Assembly: GCA_025403435.1 (NCBI GenBank)
Contig: CM046330.1
Coordinates: 24,367,507 to 24,431,506 of the forward strand
DNA: 64,000 bases
Reading direction: 5' to 3'
From: Artocarpus heterophyllus
Lineage: Eukaryota; Streptophyta; Magnoliopsida; Rosales; Moraceae
In this document: positions 1 to 11,735 of the stretch, one piece after another
Layout: each line of letters opens with the position of its first letter
Numbering within the stretch: the stretch's first letter is position 1
Notes under the pieces: generated by a model
Seen by the model: the letters and a program-made list of their open reading frames with translations, nothing else
The model's database searches: none
Told to the model about the DNA's origin: nothing
Made by a program: the position numbers and the translations under genes

Positions 1-66
1 TTCTCACCGGTAGAGTATCATTATTAATCTCTCAATTGATGTGAATAACTTATGAGACTTACTCCC

Positions 67-74
67 TATTTATA
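67..74 (-). promoter_or_regulatory. LTR TATA box (copy J)
   Basis: The minus strand reads TATAAATA, in the same relative LTR position as CTATAAAAAG at 50664 in the complete element. It is the likely core promoter of the LTR. Confidence 0.5.
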
Positions 75-179
75 GAGGTTGGGTCTAGGGTTAGTCCTTA
101 TCAGATAAGGACTCAAAAATTTGAATCAGAATCAATATCTGATGAAATCCGCGTAAAAACACGTGATTTTTTTCAGCGC

Positions 180-242
180 ATCGGTAGTTGATCTGCCTAA
201 CCGGCAGGCTGAACTTGCCCCATCGGCAAGCCGAACTGCCAA
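180..242 (-). repeat. GC-rich CGGCAGGC motif block in copia LTR
   Basis: Two to three diverged copies of a CGGCA(A/G)GCCGAACTG-type motif sit in otherwise AT-rich DNA, upstream of the TATA box in element orientation. Related blocks occur at 7190-7260, 50484-50545 and 58035-58080 in other LTRs of this family. Confidence 0.7.
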
Positions 243-1670
243 AAAAAATCTCAGCGAATCTTTTATTTTCCACCCGAGATTCTATAGGATAAAGTCTCAG
301 TTTTAATTCAAATAACCCAATAGAAAAGTTATCTAATTAAAACAACTTTATCTAGATAATCTCTAAGAAAATAAATGAATTCCTAATAATTCTACAAGTT
401 TATCTTGATTTAATTTATTCAAAATTAACAATTAATAAACAGACTAGAATTATCCTATCCCAATAATTGAACAACTTTATCTTGAATTAATTTTGTCACA
501 AAATTAATTCAACCGATAAACAGACATGAATTATTTAATTCTTTCAAATTTCAACCAATCTAATAAATCTGACATAAGTCACTAATTATTGGAAACGCAC
601 GCCGTATCGTTATAGGATGTTTTGATTTAGCAAAGGGGACCAAATTGACCTATATAGTTCAAGCTCCCTATAATTATGAAACCCTGATATCCTAGATATA
701 TATTTCATAATTATCAACTCCAACGCTACTCCACTAAGAGCTTGGAGCTGCACTCTCGAACTATATAGAATTACGAAGCCTGTATATCTAAGTCTCCGTG
801 ACATATCATAGTGTATCATATCCCCATAGGATTATCCATAATCGGCTTAAGGATAAGTTCTGTCTTACCTTCCCGATTATTTTTATCTTACGTTCTATTA
901 TCTCACCATTGAAAAACTTACTATCCAAATATAGTATACCATTTGGTTACACCTATGTATCCAAATGATTGAGCACTCCAGTTTTTCAATCACAAGATAA
1001 CGCATATAGGAGGATATCACTACTCCTAAAGAGGAGTTATAGATTCCATATCTATGAATAACAGGTCTACGCTATCAAGAGTCATGCCTCCAACGTACTG
1101 GCATGCATACCATTAATAAATTGTGGGTGTCACCCTTTGGTACATCAAAAGACGCAAGTCAAGACAATGGGCCCACTATTCATCTCAAGATTAAGATACA
1201 ATGCAAATGATTGTTTAAAGTAAATCGATTTGCCAAGACAGAATTATTAATCCAAATCAATTCACTTTATGTCTTGATCCAGTACATCATCACTTATGAC
1301 AACATGCCAATGTTTTTATTCATGGAGTTCACCTCCAATGGCCAAGACAAACTATCTCCCAATGGGGATATAGACAACATAACAATCTTTACATGAATAA
1401 AGCACCCAACTTTATTCCCTCAATTGCGGATCTTATGATTTAGACCATCACCTTAAGAATCGTATCTTCCACATAATCTGTCCATCATATGCCTAATTCT
1501 TAAAGGTTTAGACCGACAGTCTCAGATTTTTGTTTGCTTAACATACCTTCAACAAATATGAACATAAAAAGGACAAGATTTGGTATATTAAAAAAAATAA
1601 ATTCTTTATTGATAAAAATGTCTCCAAAAACATATTACATTTTTACTCCTTAGGGCATACATGTCTAACA

Positions 1671-2294
1671 TGTTTAACCTTCACAATTTTTTATCTTACG
1701 TTCCATTATCTCACCTTTGGAATGCTTACTATCCATAGAAAGTATACCATTTGGTTACACCTGTGTATCCAAGGTTGAGCACTTCAATCTTTGAATTTCA
1801 AGGTAATGCATATAAGAAAATACTCTACAAAAATAGCTATAGATTATATATCTATGAATAACGAGTCTAAGTCAATCAAGAGTCATGCCTCCAATGTACT
1901 AGTATGCATATCATCATTAAGTCAAGATGTCACCCTTTGGTACATATAAAGATATAAGTCAAGATAACAGGCCCATTAGTAATTTCAGGATGAAGAAACA
2001 ATGCATATGATTATCTAAAGTGAATTGATTTGCACAAATGGAATTACTAGGCAAATCAATTCAACTTTTATGTTCTAATCCAATACATCGTCAACTATGA
2101 CAATGCACCAAAGTTTCTACTTGTGGAGTCCCACTTCGATGACCAAGACATGCCATCTCCCATTAGGAATGTAGATGGCATAACAATCTTAGCATGAATA
2201 AAGCATCCAACTTTATTTCCTCAATTGCAGATCTTATAATTTAGACCATCACCTTTAAGATTCATGTCTTCGGTATAATCTATCCATCATATTC
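1671..2294 (-). mobile_element. Remnant of 3' LTR of copia element A
   Basis: This matches 7790-8460 in the 5' LTR of element A more closely than it matches the adjacent LTR at 1-1670. Shared variants include AATAACGAGTCTACGTC-like text and the wording around the GTCAAGATATCACC segment. It therefore belongs to element A and was split by the LTR at 1-1670. Its first ~170 bases in element orientation (the counterpart of 8460-8630), the polypurine tract and the end of the RNase H domain are missing. The junction at about 2295-2344 contains patchwork filler sequence. Confidence 0.8.
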
Positions 2295-2344
2295 ATGATT
2301 CTCAATAGTCGATCTTTTCCAAAGTCGATCAAGATTCATGTCCA

Positions 2345-5300
2345 ACTGTATAATCTTGTTTAACACTTCTCCAAACAATGGCACCGCCACCTAGAGTGAA
2401 CATAGAACCAGAAGTCGATCTTCTTGAATCCAGTCAAGATTGGAAATTCAAATCAGTGTATCCTAAAAGTGTTAGATTCTCACCGAAATACACAAGCATA
2501 TACCCTCGAGTCCTTCTTAAGTACTTGAAAATATGCTTGACAGCAACCAAGCAGTTCAGTCATGGATCTGACTAAAATTGACTTCCTATTCTAACTGCAT
2601 AACAAATGTCCGGTCATGTACAAGGCATAACATACAGAAGACTACCCACTGTCGAAGCATAATGCACCTTCTTCATGCATTCTCTTTCTTCATCAAACTT
2701 TGGTGAGTCTTTCTTAGAAAAAATAATTCCATACCTAGATGGTTGCCCACTTTTCTTAGAATTCTGCATTGCATACTTCTCGAGAATTTTTTCTATGTAT
2801 GTAGCTTGGGATAAAGCTATCAATTTGTTCTTCCTATCCCAAAAGATCTGGATACTTAGAACATTATTAGTTTCACCCAAGTCTTTCATGTCAAACAACT
2901 TGGTCAACCTATAATTTGACTGATGACAATGCCCCTATCGTCATTGCCGATTAGCATAATGTCATCTATATAGAGCAGTAGAAAAACAACCTTTCCATTC
3001 TTAATATGTTTGTAAACACATGGTTCATCCACATTTTGTTTGAACCCACAAGTCTTGATCACTTAATCAAATCTTATGTTCCCAGAACAAGAAGCCTACT
3101 TAAGTCCATAAATTGACTTTAGCAACTGACAGACCTTACCCTCTTGACCCTTAGACTTAAACCTGTCTGGCTACACTATATATATGCACTCATCAAGATA
3201 GCCATTTAGAAAAGTAGCCTTGACATCCATCTACCAAATCGTATAGTTAGGAGGGTAGCTATAGATTAGAGAATGGAGATGGACTTAAGCATGGCTATAG
3301 GTGAAAAGGTTTCCTTGTAATCGATTTCTTCCTTTTCCATGCATCCCTTAGCTACTAGTCTAGCCATATAGGTTTTTACTTTTCCATCTGCTTATCACTT
3401 TCTCTTATAGATCCACTTATACCCTATGGGTTTTACCCCTTTAGGAAGGTCCACAAGTTCCCAGACTCGATTAGTCTCCATAGACTTCATCTTAGTGTTC
3501 ATAGCTTCTGTCCAAAGCTTTGAATCAACATCCTCCATAGCCTTTGTAAAAGTGTAAGGATCCTTGTCATATTCAAACGGTTCAGCCAAGTAAGCTTCAC
3601 CATTGAACATATACCCCTTGGGTTAACATTCAATCTTCGTACTATGCCGAAGCCCCTTAGGTTGTTGTTCGGTTGGTTTTTCTACATTGATTGGATTGGT
3701 TTCAACCAGAATCCCCAGAGTGATTGAATCACTTGCCAACTCCTCGAGTATACTTTACTTCAAGGCTTAAAGTTGTTCATATAACTTTCCTCAAGGATTG
3801 TTGCATTCGTTGAAACAAGACTTTATTTTCTTTTGGCTTATAGAAATAACCCCCCTTAGTCCTTTTTAGATATCCTACAAACACACAAATTCTGAACGTG
3901 CTTCCAACTTGTTCGCTTCCTTATATAAGACATAAACCAGACATCCCCATATACGAATATGGTCAAAGGATGTCTTCTTTCTTGTCCACAACTCGTGATG
4001 AGTTTTAAGAACCGATTTTGAAGGCACATTGTTCAAAAGAGAACATGTGGTTTGCAGTGCATATCCCTAAAAGAAAAAAGGTAATGTCGAATAACTCATC
4101 ATGGACCTAACCATATCCAACAAAGTCTTATTCCTTCTCTCAACTATGCCATTGTGTTGTAGAGTGCCTGGCACAGTCAAATAAGATAAAATCTCATTCT
4201 GTAATAAGTTTCCTAAGAACTCATTAGAGAGGTATTCTCTACCTCGATTAGATCGAAGTGCCTTTATGGGTTTACTTAATTGACAATTTTCAATAACCAA
4301 AAGTTCACACTTACCTTCTCAAGAAAGGAAGTCCTTGCAATTCTTCTCGATGTGCCCAACTTTCCCATGGAAAAAGCACTTTACCTTCTTTAGGTTCTTC
4401 TTTTTCTTCTTTTTAACCTTTCCTTTTGCTAGATAGAAGACTTCCCATTCTTAGCCCTCTACTTCTTTCCATTGCTAGGGTTAGGATTGGAACCAAATGC
4501 AACCGCCAAGTTAGCCTTACCACCAGCAAGGGTTTCCCTGATCAGATTTTCAAACTCTTATAACTGCTTCATCCACTCAATCAAGGTCAAATCTTGCCCA
4601 TTGCTCAAATTATCTAAAGCTCTAAATGAGATGAACTCCTTTGACAGAGTCTCAAAGACAATAGTCATCTGTGACTTAGCATCGACATCAGCTCCGTGGC
4701 TTTAAGCCTCAACAAGGTAACCCGTGACCAACATTATATGCTCCTTCACATTAGTCCATGGTCTTTGTTTGTAGTTTAAGAGTTTTTGAAGAGCCCTTTG
4801 CCATTTAGTTAGGGTTTGGCCTTCAAACAAGTCTTCAAGATTATCCAAGATATGCTTCGCAGCCTCATAATCTTCATGTTGAGCCTACAACACGTTATTC
4901 ATGCTAGGCATAACATAATAGCGGCCCTGATCATTAGCATCTTTCCAATGTTCATACGGTTGGATTTGCTCATTAGTCGAATCCCTAGTAGGTTTGGGAG
5001 GACACGGAGTTATGAGCACAAATTTTAGTTTCTTAAAGGATAGGACAATATTTAGGTTTCATTTTCAATCATTATAATTCTCGCTAGTTAACATGTTCTT
5101 ATCGAGTATCGATGATAAAGTGTTTTTAAACATTTTTAATCTATAATAAAGATTCAGATACCAAATATAAACAGTCATTCCATAGTAGTTTAGCATATAA
5201 GATAATACAATCAAGTAAAACATACAATATGTTTATGTGTCAAAACCTTGAAAAAATCACAACTTTACAATGTTAATTCCTAACTCATAATCCAATAGGC

Positions 5301-6668
5301 TGCCAAGGGGAGACTTGCCAAATTCAATTAGGAGCATAGATTCTTTCCGATTAATATATGCCATCCAAGACCTATCTAATCTAGCATATATTAATAATCA
5401 TTTTCTTTGGCCATTAATTTCATTAACAGAGCTCCTAAAAGAGATTAATAACAACATTAATCTTGAGTATATAACCATCATTTCAACTGTTTTATCCATG
5501 ATATATAATCGCTACCTAGGGGTGTACAATGTCCTTTGAAGATCCAACCTAGTACATGATTAAATCCCTTCCTAAAGGTCGGAACCACCATGTGCTATCT
5601 ATTGACCAACGATAGAGGCCATAGGTCCTCTTTTCGAAAACCTTCTCCCACTAATTATTTTAAAAGTCAAGGTTTTATGTTAACATGTATGAACAATTTT
5701 TAACGAGCGGCACTCCCTATTCTACATGGCATGTTATCAACATACATAGAAAACCATATTATAATGAAGACAAGCAAAGCAACATGCAAAGTCATAAGCA
5801 AAATAATGAATAAATAGTCATAATATCATGGTTCCATCCTAGAGAAAATAAAATAAAGATTACAAAAGATCAATCAAAACATATTATTGATTCTTTATTT
5901 TGTATCTTCAAGTTGTATCCTTTTTCATGTAGGATCCATCTTCAATTCTTCAATCCCTTATAGATCAAAAGTTTATTTTTCTAGTCAACATAAAATTTCA
6001 TATTTCTCATAATTGTCTCAAAAATAAAATCAAAAACTACATCAAAAAATGCACCTTTTTCAAGAAAACATTATACCCTATTATCGGCCTGCCGAACTCG
6101 AAGTTTAGGCTATCGACCTGCGACCATCAGCCTGTCGATCAGATGGGCTTGGCCTACTGACCGAGCTGAACTAGCGTTTTTCTAGAAAATAGTTTTTAAG
6201 TAGTTTTTTAATTTTATTTGCAACAATTCAAAAAACATAAAAAGTTATAAACACAGAAAAAATAATGGAACTCCTATCATCTCCATCTTCTATATCTATC
6301 TTCACTCAAATGTTTACTTAATAACAAAATTTTGTAAATTTAAATTAAAATAATAATTCCTAGACGGTGATGATAAACCTGCCATCTAATTACATGAAAA
6401 AACTAGATACACATTCTAATTTCTAAGGAACCATAACCGGCATAAATTAATTAATAAATAAATAATTAAATAAAAATTTAATCAACCATTATTAATTGAA
6501 CATTAACCATATAATCTCATGATAACATTTAATTATATAGAAACCATAGAATGCTAACTCTCTAAAAAATTAAATTCAAGTATAGGAGAGAATAAGATGA
6601 CATGTTTCATGCATACAACATGATCACAAACCCAAAAATCAAGGTGAAACCCTGGCTCTGATACCAAT
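2345..6668 (-). pseudogene. Degenerate gag-pol interior of Ty1/copia element A
   Basis: Reading right to left on the minus strand there is a leader with GC-rich motifs (about 6085-6175), a gag region (about 5040-4430), a zinc-knuckle remnant (about 4340-4390) in which the second cysteine reads as histidine, the C-terminal half of integrase (4300-4067), the RT N-terminal region (3610-3395), an intact YIDD-type RT motif (about 2950-2975), the RT C-terminal part (2907-2614), and the RNase H start with a ST-G-FTLGGGAI-like stretch (about 2570-2345). Protease, GAG-pre-integrase and the first half of integrase are absent: the knuckle is followed almost directly by the second integrase aspartate region, about 0.8 kb shorter than element B. 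That aspartate reads N (SNRGREY), while the downstream glutamate (VERRN) is kept. Many stops and frameshifts show a dead copy. The RNase H domain is cut at its 3' end by the deletion near 2345. Confidence 0.85.
6652..6668 (-). other. Primer-binding site of element A (initiator tRNA-Met type)
   Basis: The minus strand reads ATTGGTATCAGAGCCAG directly after the LTR end. It includes TGGTATCAGAGCC, the standard plant initiator tRNA-Met primer site, which fixes the orientation and the inner LTR border. Confidence 0.9.
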
Positions 6669-8630
6669 TATTGAAAAACAAGCATGCAATGAAGTTTTAA
6701 AAATTTTTAAATTAGAGTATTTTTCAAAACACAAGTTTGGCATGCTAAATAAATTAATTAATGATAGATCTTACTAACTACTTTTTTATACCAAAGTGGG
6801 CTCGAATCCGTGTAGAGAAAAATGTTCCAAAAGAGCCTCAACCAAGTGGTCTTCTTTGTTATTCTCTATCCATGATTGGAGTACGGGTGGCCGCATGTCA
6901 TACAACTTTTCCACCAGTGACTCTCCTTCCAACCACTAGAGAAACTAAGAGTACAGGTCATCGATGTTGAACAATAGCTCTTTGGGAGTTTTAGAATTTC
7001 TCACACTAGTGTACTCACTCTTTGCTTCTCAAGTGATTTGAATAACAAAGAAAACTTACCCCTTATTTATAGTAGTTGAATTTAGGGTTAAACCTTATCA
7101 GATTAAGCCTTAAAATTCGAGTTTGGACAACTTCTTATGAAAAAAGCATCAAAAATATGTATATAAAATATTGCATAATTGGCAGGCCAATCTGGGAGAT
7201 CAACCTGTCGAACTTACTCCATCGACAAGCGAAAGTTTCCCACCAGCCTGTTGAACTTACAACAATCTTGATCCTTGAGAATATCTTATTTTGCACGCAA
7301 GAATCTTAGATAGAGACTCAATTTTTATTCAAATTACCCAATAGAGAAGTTATTTGATTAAAACAATAATATACAGATAATCCTATAGAAAATAAAATAC
7401 TATCCAAATAATTCAACATGTTTATCTTGAATTAATTTACAAAATTAACTCAATCGATAAACTAACATGAATTATTAAATCCAATCTTATCGAATTTCAA
7501 CCATTTTAATAATGTAACATAAGTCATCAATATGTAAGAAAAACATGCATATCATTACAAGATTTATTATGAGCTAGCAAAGGAGACTCGATGGACGTAT
7601 ATAGTTCAAGCTCCTACAATTATAAAATACAATATCTCATATAGATATTTTATAATGATCAACTTTAATGCTACTCCACTAAAAGCTTAGAGCTGCACTC
7701 TTGAATTATATAAAATTACAAAGCTTCAATAAGCTAACCATGCATGACATATCACAATATGTCATAATTGGCTTAAGGATAAATTTTGTTTTATCTTTCC
7801 AATTATTTTTATCTTACTTTCCATTATCTCACCATTGGAATACTTACTATCTATAGATTGTATACCATTTGATTACACTTGTATATCCAAATGATTGAGT
7901 GCTCTAGTCTTCCAATTACATGATAATGCATATAATAGAATATCATTAACTTTACAAAAAGAGCTATAGATTCTATATCTATGAATAACGAGTCTACGTC
8001 AATCAAGAGTCATGCCTCCAATGCATTGATATGCGTACCATCGTTAAGTCAAGATATCACCTTTTGGTTCATGAAAAGACATGACTCATAATGGGCCCAT
8101 TAGTCATTTTAGGATTAAGATACAACACATATGATTTTCTAAAGTGAATTGATTTGAATAAACAAAATTATTAACTAAAGCAATTCAACTTTTATGTCCC
8201 GATCCAATACATCGTCACCTATGACAATGCCCCAATCCAATACACCGTTAACTATGACAATGCACCAATATTTCTACTAGCGGAGTCCTACTCTAATGAC
8301 TAAGAAAAGCTATCTCCTATTAGGGATGTAGACAACATAACAATCTTAGCATGAATAAAATGCCCAATTTTGTTTTCTCGATTGCGGATCTTATAATTTT
8401 GACCATTACCTTTAAAATTTATGTCTTTTGCATAATTTGTCTATCATATACACGATTCTTAAAGGTTTAGACCAACGATCTCAGACTTTTTTTTGCTTAT
8501 CATACATTCAATAGAAATAAACATAAAGAGTACAACATTTGGTATATGAATAATCAACAAACTTTTTATTGATAAAATGTCTCCAAAAATATATTACAAC
8601 ATTTTACCCCTTAGGACACAATGTCTAATA
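6669..8630 (-). mobile_element. 5' LTR of copia element A
   Basis: In element orientation this begins at 8630 with TATTAGACATTGTGTCCTAA (first dinucleotide TA instead of TG) and ends at 6669 as CAATA (instead of CAACA), directly before the primer-binding site. It is about 1.96 kb long and colinear with the 2.0-kb LTRs of element B at 49062 and 56609. A minus-strand TATA box lies at 7063-7071 and a weakened GC-rich motif block at 7190-7260. Both terminal dinucleotides are mutated. The sequence is visibly more diverged from copies B, C and J than they are from one another, so this is a different subfamily or an older copy. Confidence 0.85.
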
Positions 8631-9064
8631 GCTGTTGCCTTGAGCCTGCCCCTCTTTCAAACTCGTCACCCCTCTCTCTACCTTCTCTCACTGTCAACGT
8701 CATGCCTTCTCTCTCGCCTAGACCTTCATCACTCTCTCACCTCGTAAGCACTGTTGATGCCGTGCCACCTCTCTTGCCTTGACCTCCATCATGTCGTGCT
8801 ACCACACCATTTGGTAACAAATACCCTTCCTTTTGTTTAGATTTTTATTTCTTTTTATTTTTTGTTATATGCTATTATTTATAGTGAATGTGTATGTGTG
8901 CATATGTGTGTATGGTTTGTATATTTATGGTTTATAATTATCTTGAGAGAGATTGCATTTGCATTTTATTTTTGACAATTATAATGTTTGCATTGTTAGA
9001 TTTTAACTTATGTTTTTATGATGTCAACCATATGTTTGATGAAAATCCTCTATGACCATCATAA
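8631..9064. other. Unassigned spacer with CT-rich block
   Basis: 8640-8810 is pyrimidine-rich (CTCTCTCACC-type words) and resembles, in style, the block read on the minus strand at 45215-44930. It could be the 5' untranslated region of a decayed transposon gene. The remainder is AT-rich with no coding signal. I see no gene. Confidence 0.3.
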
Positions 9065-9232
9065 TGTTGTAACTTAGTTTTAATGTTGGTATTGTAACTT
9101 AGATTTAAACTTTAGTTTTAATGTTAGTATTGTAACTTAGATTTAATGTTAGTATTATAACATAGATTTAAACTTAGTTTTAATGTTAGTATTATAACTT
9201 AGATTTAAACTTAGTTTTAATGTTAGTATACT
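9065..9232 (+). repeat. AT-rich minisatellite, ~20-45 bp units
   Basis: Tandem copies of TTTTAATGTTAGTATT followed by GTAACTTAGATTTAAAC occur about four to five times with internal deletions. The array ends immediately before the candidate start of the LTR at 9277. Confidence 0.75.
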
Positions 9233-9349
9233 AGTTGGTAAGTGTGATTTTTTGTTGTAAATCAAGGTTTCATGTATGTAACACACGAGTATTTTGAGCA
9301 CATTAAAAATACAATAATTTAAAGATTATAATAAGACAAAAATATTGTT

Positions 9350-9775
9350 TAAGGAAAAATATTGTATAACAATACAGACAATTATACAATATTAGAATAA
9401 TGCAGTGTAAAAAAGTACACTGATAAAGTTATACAGTATGAAAATTACACTACAAAAGTAATACAATGTAAGAATTGGACTGTTTAAGGTTAAGCAGTAC
9501 AGAAATTGGACAGTTTAAGTTCAAGCAGTGTAGGAATAATACTGTTTAAAGAATATAGATGAATAAGGAATGTTGTAGCAGTATGGAGAACATACAAGCA
9601 ATATAGAAAAAATATTGTTAGTATAAATTTAAAAAATACAAAGTGAGATAATATTGGAATTACATTATGTGATGAATGTAAACAAGTATGGGAGGTTATG
9701 GAATCTCATGAATTGTATGGAAAAGAATACCGACAGTATAGGAAAAATACTATCAGTATCAACTTGGACTGCGTA
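9350..9775 (+). repeat. CAGTAT/ATACTG-rich segment of gypsy LTR
   Basis: Around a dozen or more short words of the type GCAGTAT, ATACTGT, GCAGTGTA and GGACTGTTTAAG are spread at irregular 20-50 bp intervals. The same word family marks the equivalent segment in the LTR ending at 24027 (20440-20720) and in both LTRs of the complete gypsy element (28780-28935 and 39685-39845). Confidence 0.65.
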
Positions 9776-9803
9776 AAATGTTTGTGGGGCATCTTGAAAG
9801 TTT

Positions 9804-9840
9804 TGATTGGGCCACCACATTTACAAATGTGGCCCAATCA
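9804..9840 (+). promoter_or_regulatory. Conserved LTR hairpin, 12-bp perfect stem
   Basis: TGATTGGGCCAC and its exact complement GTGGCCCAATCA are separated by 13 bases. The same hairpin occurs at 28690-28728 and 39601-39639 in the gypsy LTRs. Its function is unknown. Confidence 0.75.
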
Positions 9841-10372
9841 CATTTAGCCACCCTTTTATCATAAAGGATGTTTTTGATGACTCATGTTAATGAGTCATCA
9901 AAGTTTAAAAACAATGCATTTTTACATTCATTGAATTTGGACAATGATATATCAAGGAAATAAGAGACCAAAACTTTGGTCTCCACCATGCAAGGCAAGG
10001 GAAAAAAAGAAAGAAACATGAAAAGGAAGGATTGAAAGAAAAGAAACAAACTTAAAGGCAAAATGGTCATTTTATGAAAAATGAACAAAACGAACCCGAA
10101 ACACCCGAAATTGGAAAATGCCCCTCAGCGGGAATTTTTTTGTAAGATGTAAGTACTGAAACGGTAAGTTAAGCAATGTGTCTTATAATATTACGAATGT
10201 TGACGAAAAACCCATTAAGGGTAAAATCGTCATGTTTGAGGAAACGGCTAGAACGGAGTTGAACACTCCGAATTAGCATAATGCTCTTAGACGGTTAATG
10301 CTCTGTAATATGTTAATTAATGAAACTGTCAAATGAGATAGGGAATTTTACCAAGGGATGCTCAAGAACAAA

Positions 10373-10538
10373 GGTAACCCAATAGGTTACAAGCTCAAAA
10401 TAAAGAAAGAAACGCTAACCTAGTGGGTTATATAATTAAAAGAAAAAGTAACCCCGGTAGGATACAAAGCTAAGTGAAGGAAAGGTAAACCGATGGTTTA
10501 TAAGGTTAAGTAAAGAGAAGGGTAAACTGATAGGGTAC
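10373..10538 (+). repeat. Array of five spaced palindromic GTAACC..GGTTAC motifs
   Basis: Copies start near 10373 (GGTAACCCAATAGGTTAC), 10414, 10448, 10484 and 10521, spaced about 34-41 bases. Each is a roughly 18-bp imperfect palindrome followed by an A/G-rich spacer. The array lies within the LTR at 9277-12425. I do not see it in the related LTRs. Confidence 0.7.
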
Positions 10539-11514
10539 CAAGTTAAGTTAAGAGGAAATGAATGTTTAATTTTTACGTTTTATTAACAATCGAGTAGATT
10601 GATAAAAAGAAAGTTAATTAATGATTCGGTTGTCGGTTGATTAGGACAAAGAGGTCGACTAATGAAAAGAAAAGGAACAGAATAGAGAACGCTAGAGTAT
10701 AGTCCAGGTAAGTTCAGACCTCACCTATAGCATGAAGTAAATAATTTTTAAATGTTTATATATATATATGATTGCAAATGTGTTTACAATAGTTATACAA
10801 GTTGTTTTTAAAAGTAAGTTTATATTTGTTATGCAAAAAGTTTTATAGTTTAAATCAAGATTTGCAATGTATTTACAATTATTATGTTAAAGCATGATTG
10901 CATTTGATGTGCATAAACTTTTAAAAGATCAAGTAAAATTTTGCAATGTATTTGCAAAAATTATGTTTAAAGTATGCTTTATATTTTGTTAATGTATAAT
11001 GTTTTACAGTTTAAGTAATTAGTTTTATGTTGCATTTGTTATGCAATAAGATTCAAAGAGAATAATTATGATTTACAAATGTGTTTGCATATAATGTGAT
11101 TGCATTTGATATGTTCACCAAGTTAAAAAAGAATGTAAGAGTGAAGATAATAAAAGAAAGTGTCGTACATGCCTCCTTGTTGTGAGGTGCTGAAAGTAAA
11201 GTTAAAGTTGTGTCCTCTTAGATGTGAGGTGTGTAAATAAAGTTAAAGTTTGACCTCCTTGATGTGAGGTACATGACCTCGGTGTTCGATGGTCATAAGT
11301 CTTCCACAAGGGAAGCATTATGTTTATGATCTCATGATTAATGATGTTGGTACGAACACTAAAGTAAGATAAGGAAAGTTAAGGAACAAAGATAAAAAGT
11401 TAAAGTAAGAAAAAAAATGTTCATAAAATGCTCATAAATGAAAGTTTATAATTGAGCATAAATGAAAACATGCATTTTGATTTTGCTTGTTTTCCTTGTT
11501 ATGAAATATTTATA

Positions 11515-11735
11515 TTTCCTGGAAAACATTCTGAGAAATGTTTTACGTTAAATGTTCATCAAAACCATTTTCATGTTTTCAAGAAAATGTTTCTAAAGGA
11601 TGTTTTATGAAAAACGTTCAAGAAATATTTTACAAAAAACGTCTAGCAAAACGTCTGAGAAATGTTTTATGAAAAATGTTCATGAAAAAGGTTTTCAGAA
11701 ATGTTTATGAAAAATGTTTAAGAGAAAGGTTTTTT
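11515..11735 (+). repeat. Degenerate AAATGTTTTATGAAAAATGTTC tandem repeat in LTR
   Basis: About ten imperfect copies of an approximately 20-base unit of the form AAATGTTTTAYGAAAAA. A matching but differently arranged array lies at 23395-23530 in the second lone LTR. This shows an LTR-internal minisatellite retained in both copies. Confidence 0.65.

Larger units (their letters stand above)
1..1670 (-). mobile_element. Ty1/copia LTR, truncated by window edge (copy J)
   Basis: On the minus strand this begins at 1670 with TGTTAGACATGTATGCCCTAA, the same start as the LTR of the complete copia element at 49062. It follows that LTR colinearly to the window edge, including the TATA region and the GC-rich motif block. 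The complete LTR is about 2.0 kb, so roughly 330 bases lie outside the window. It interrupts another copia LTR of the same family: the sequence from 1671 onward continues the older LTR rather than this one. Whether this is a solo LTR or the 5' LTR of an element whose body lies to the left cannot be seen. If it inserted by the usual 5-bp duplication, TGTTT (1671-1675) should recur beyond the left edge. Confidence 0.85.

Noticed and set aside
6652..6668. tRNA-like sequence TGGTATCAGAGCC at several places
   Set aside because: These are retrotransposon primer-binding sites complementary to the tRNA 3' end, not tRNA genes. No cloverleaf sequence surrounds them.
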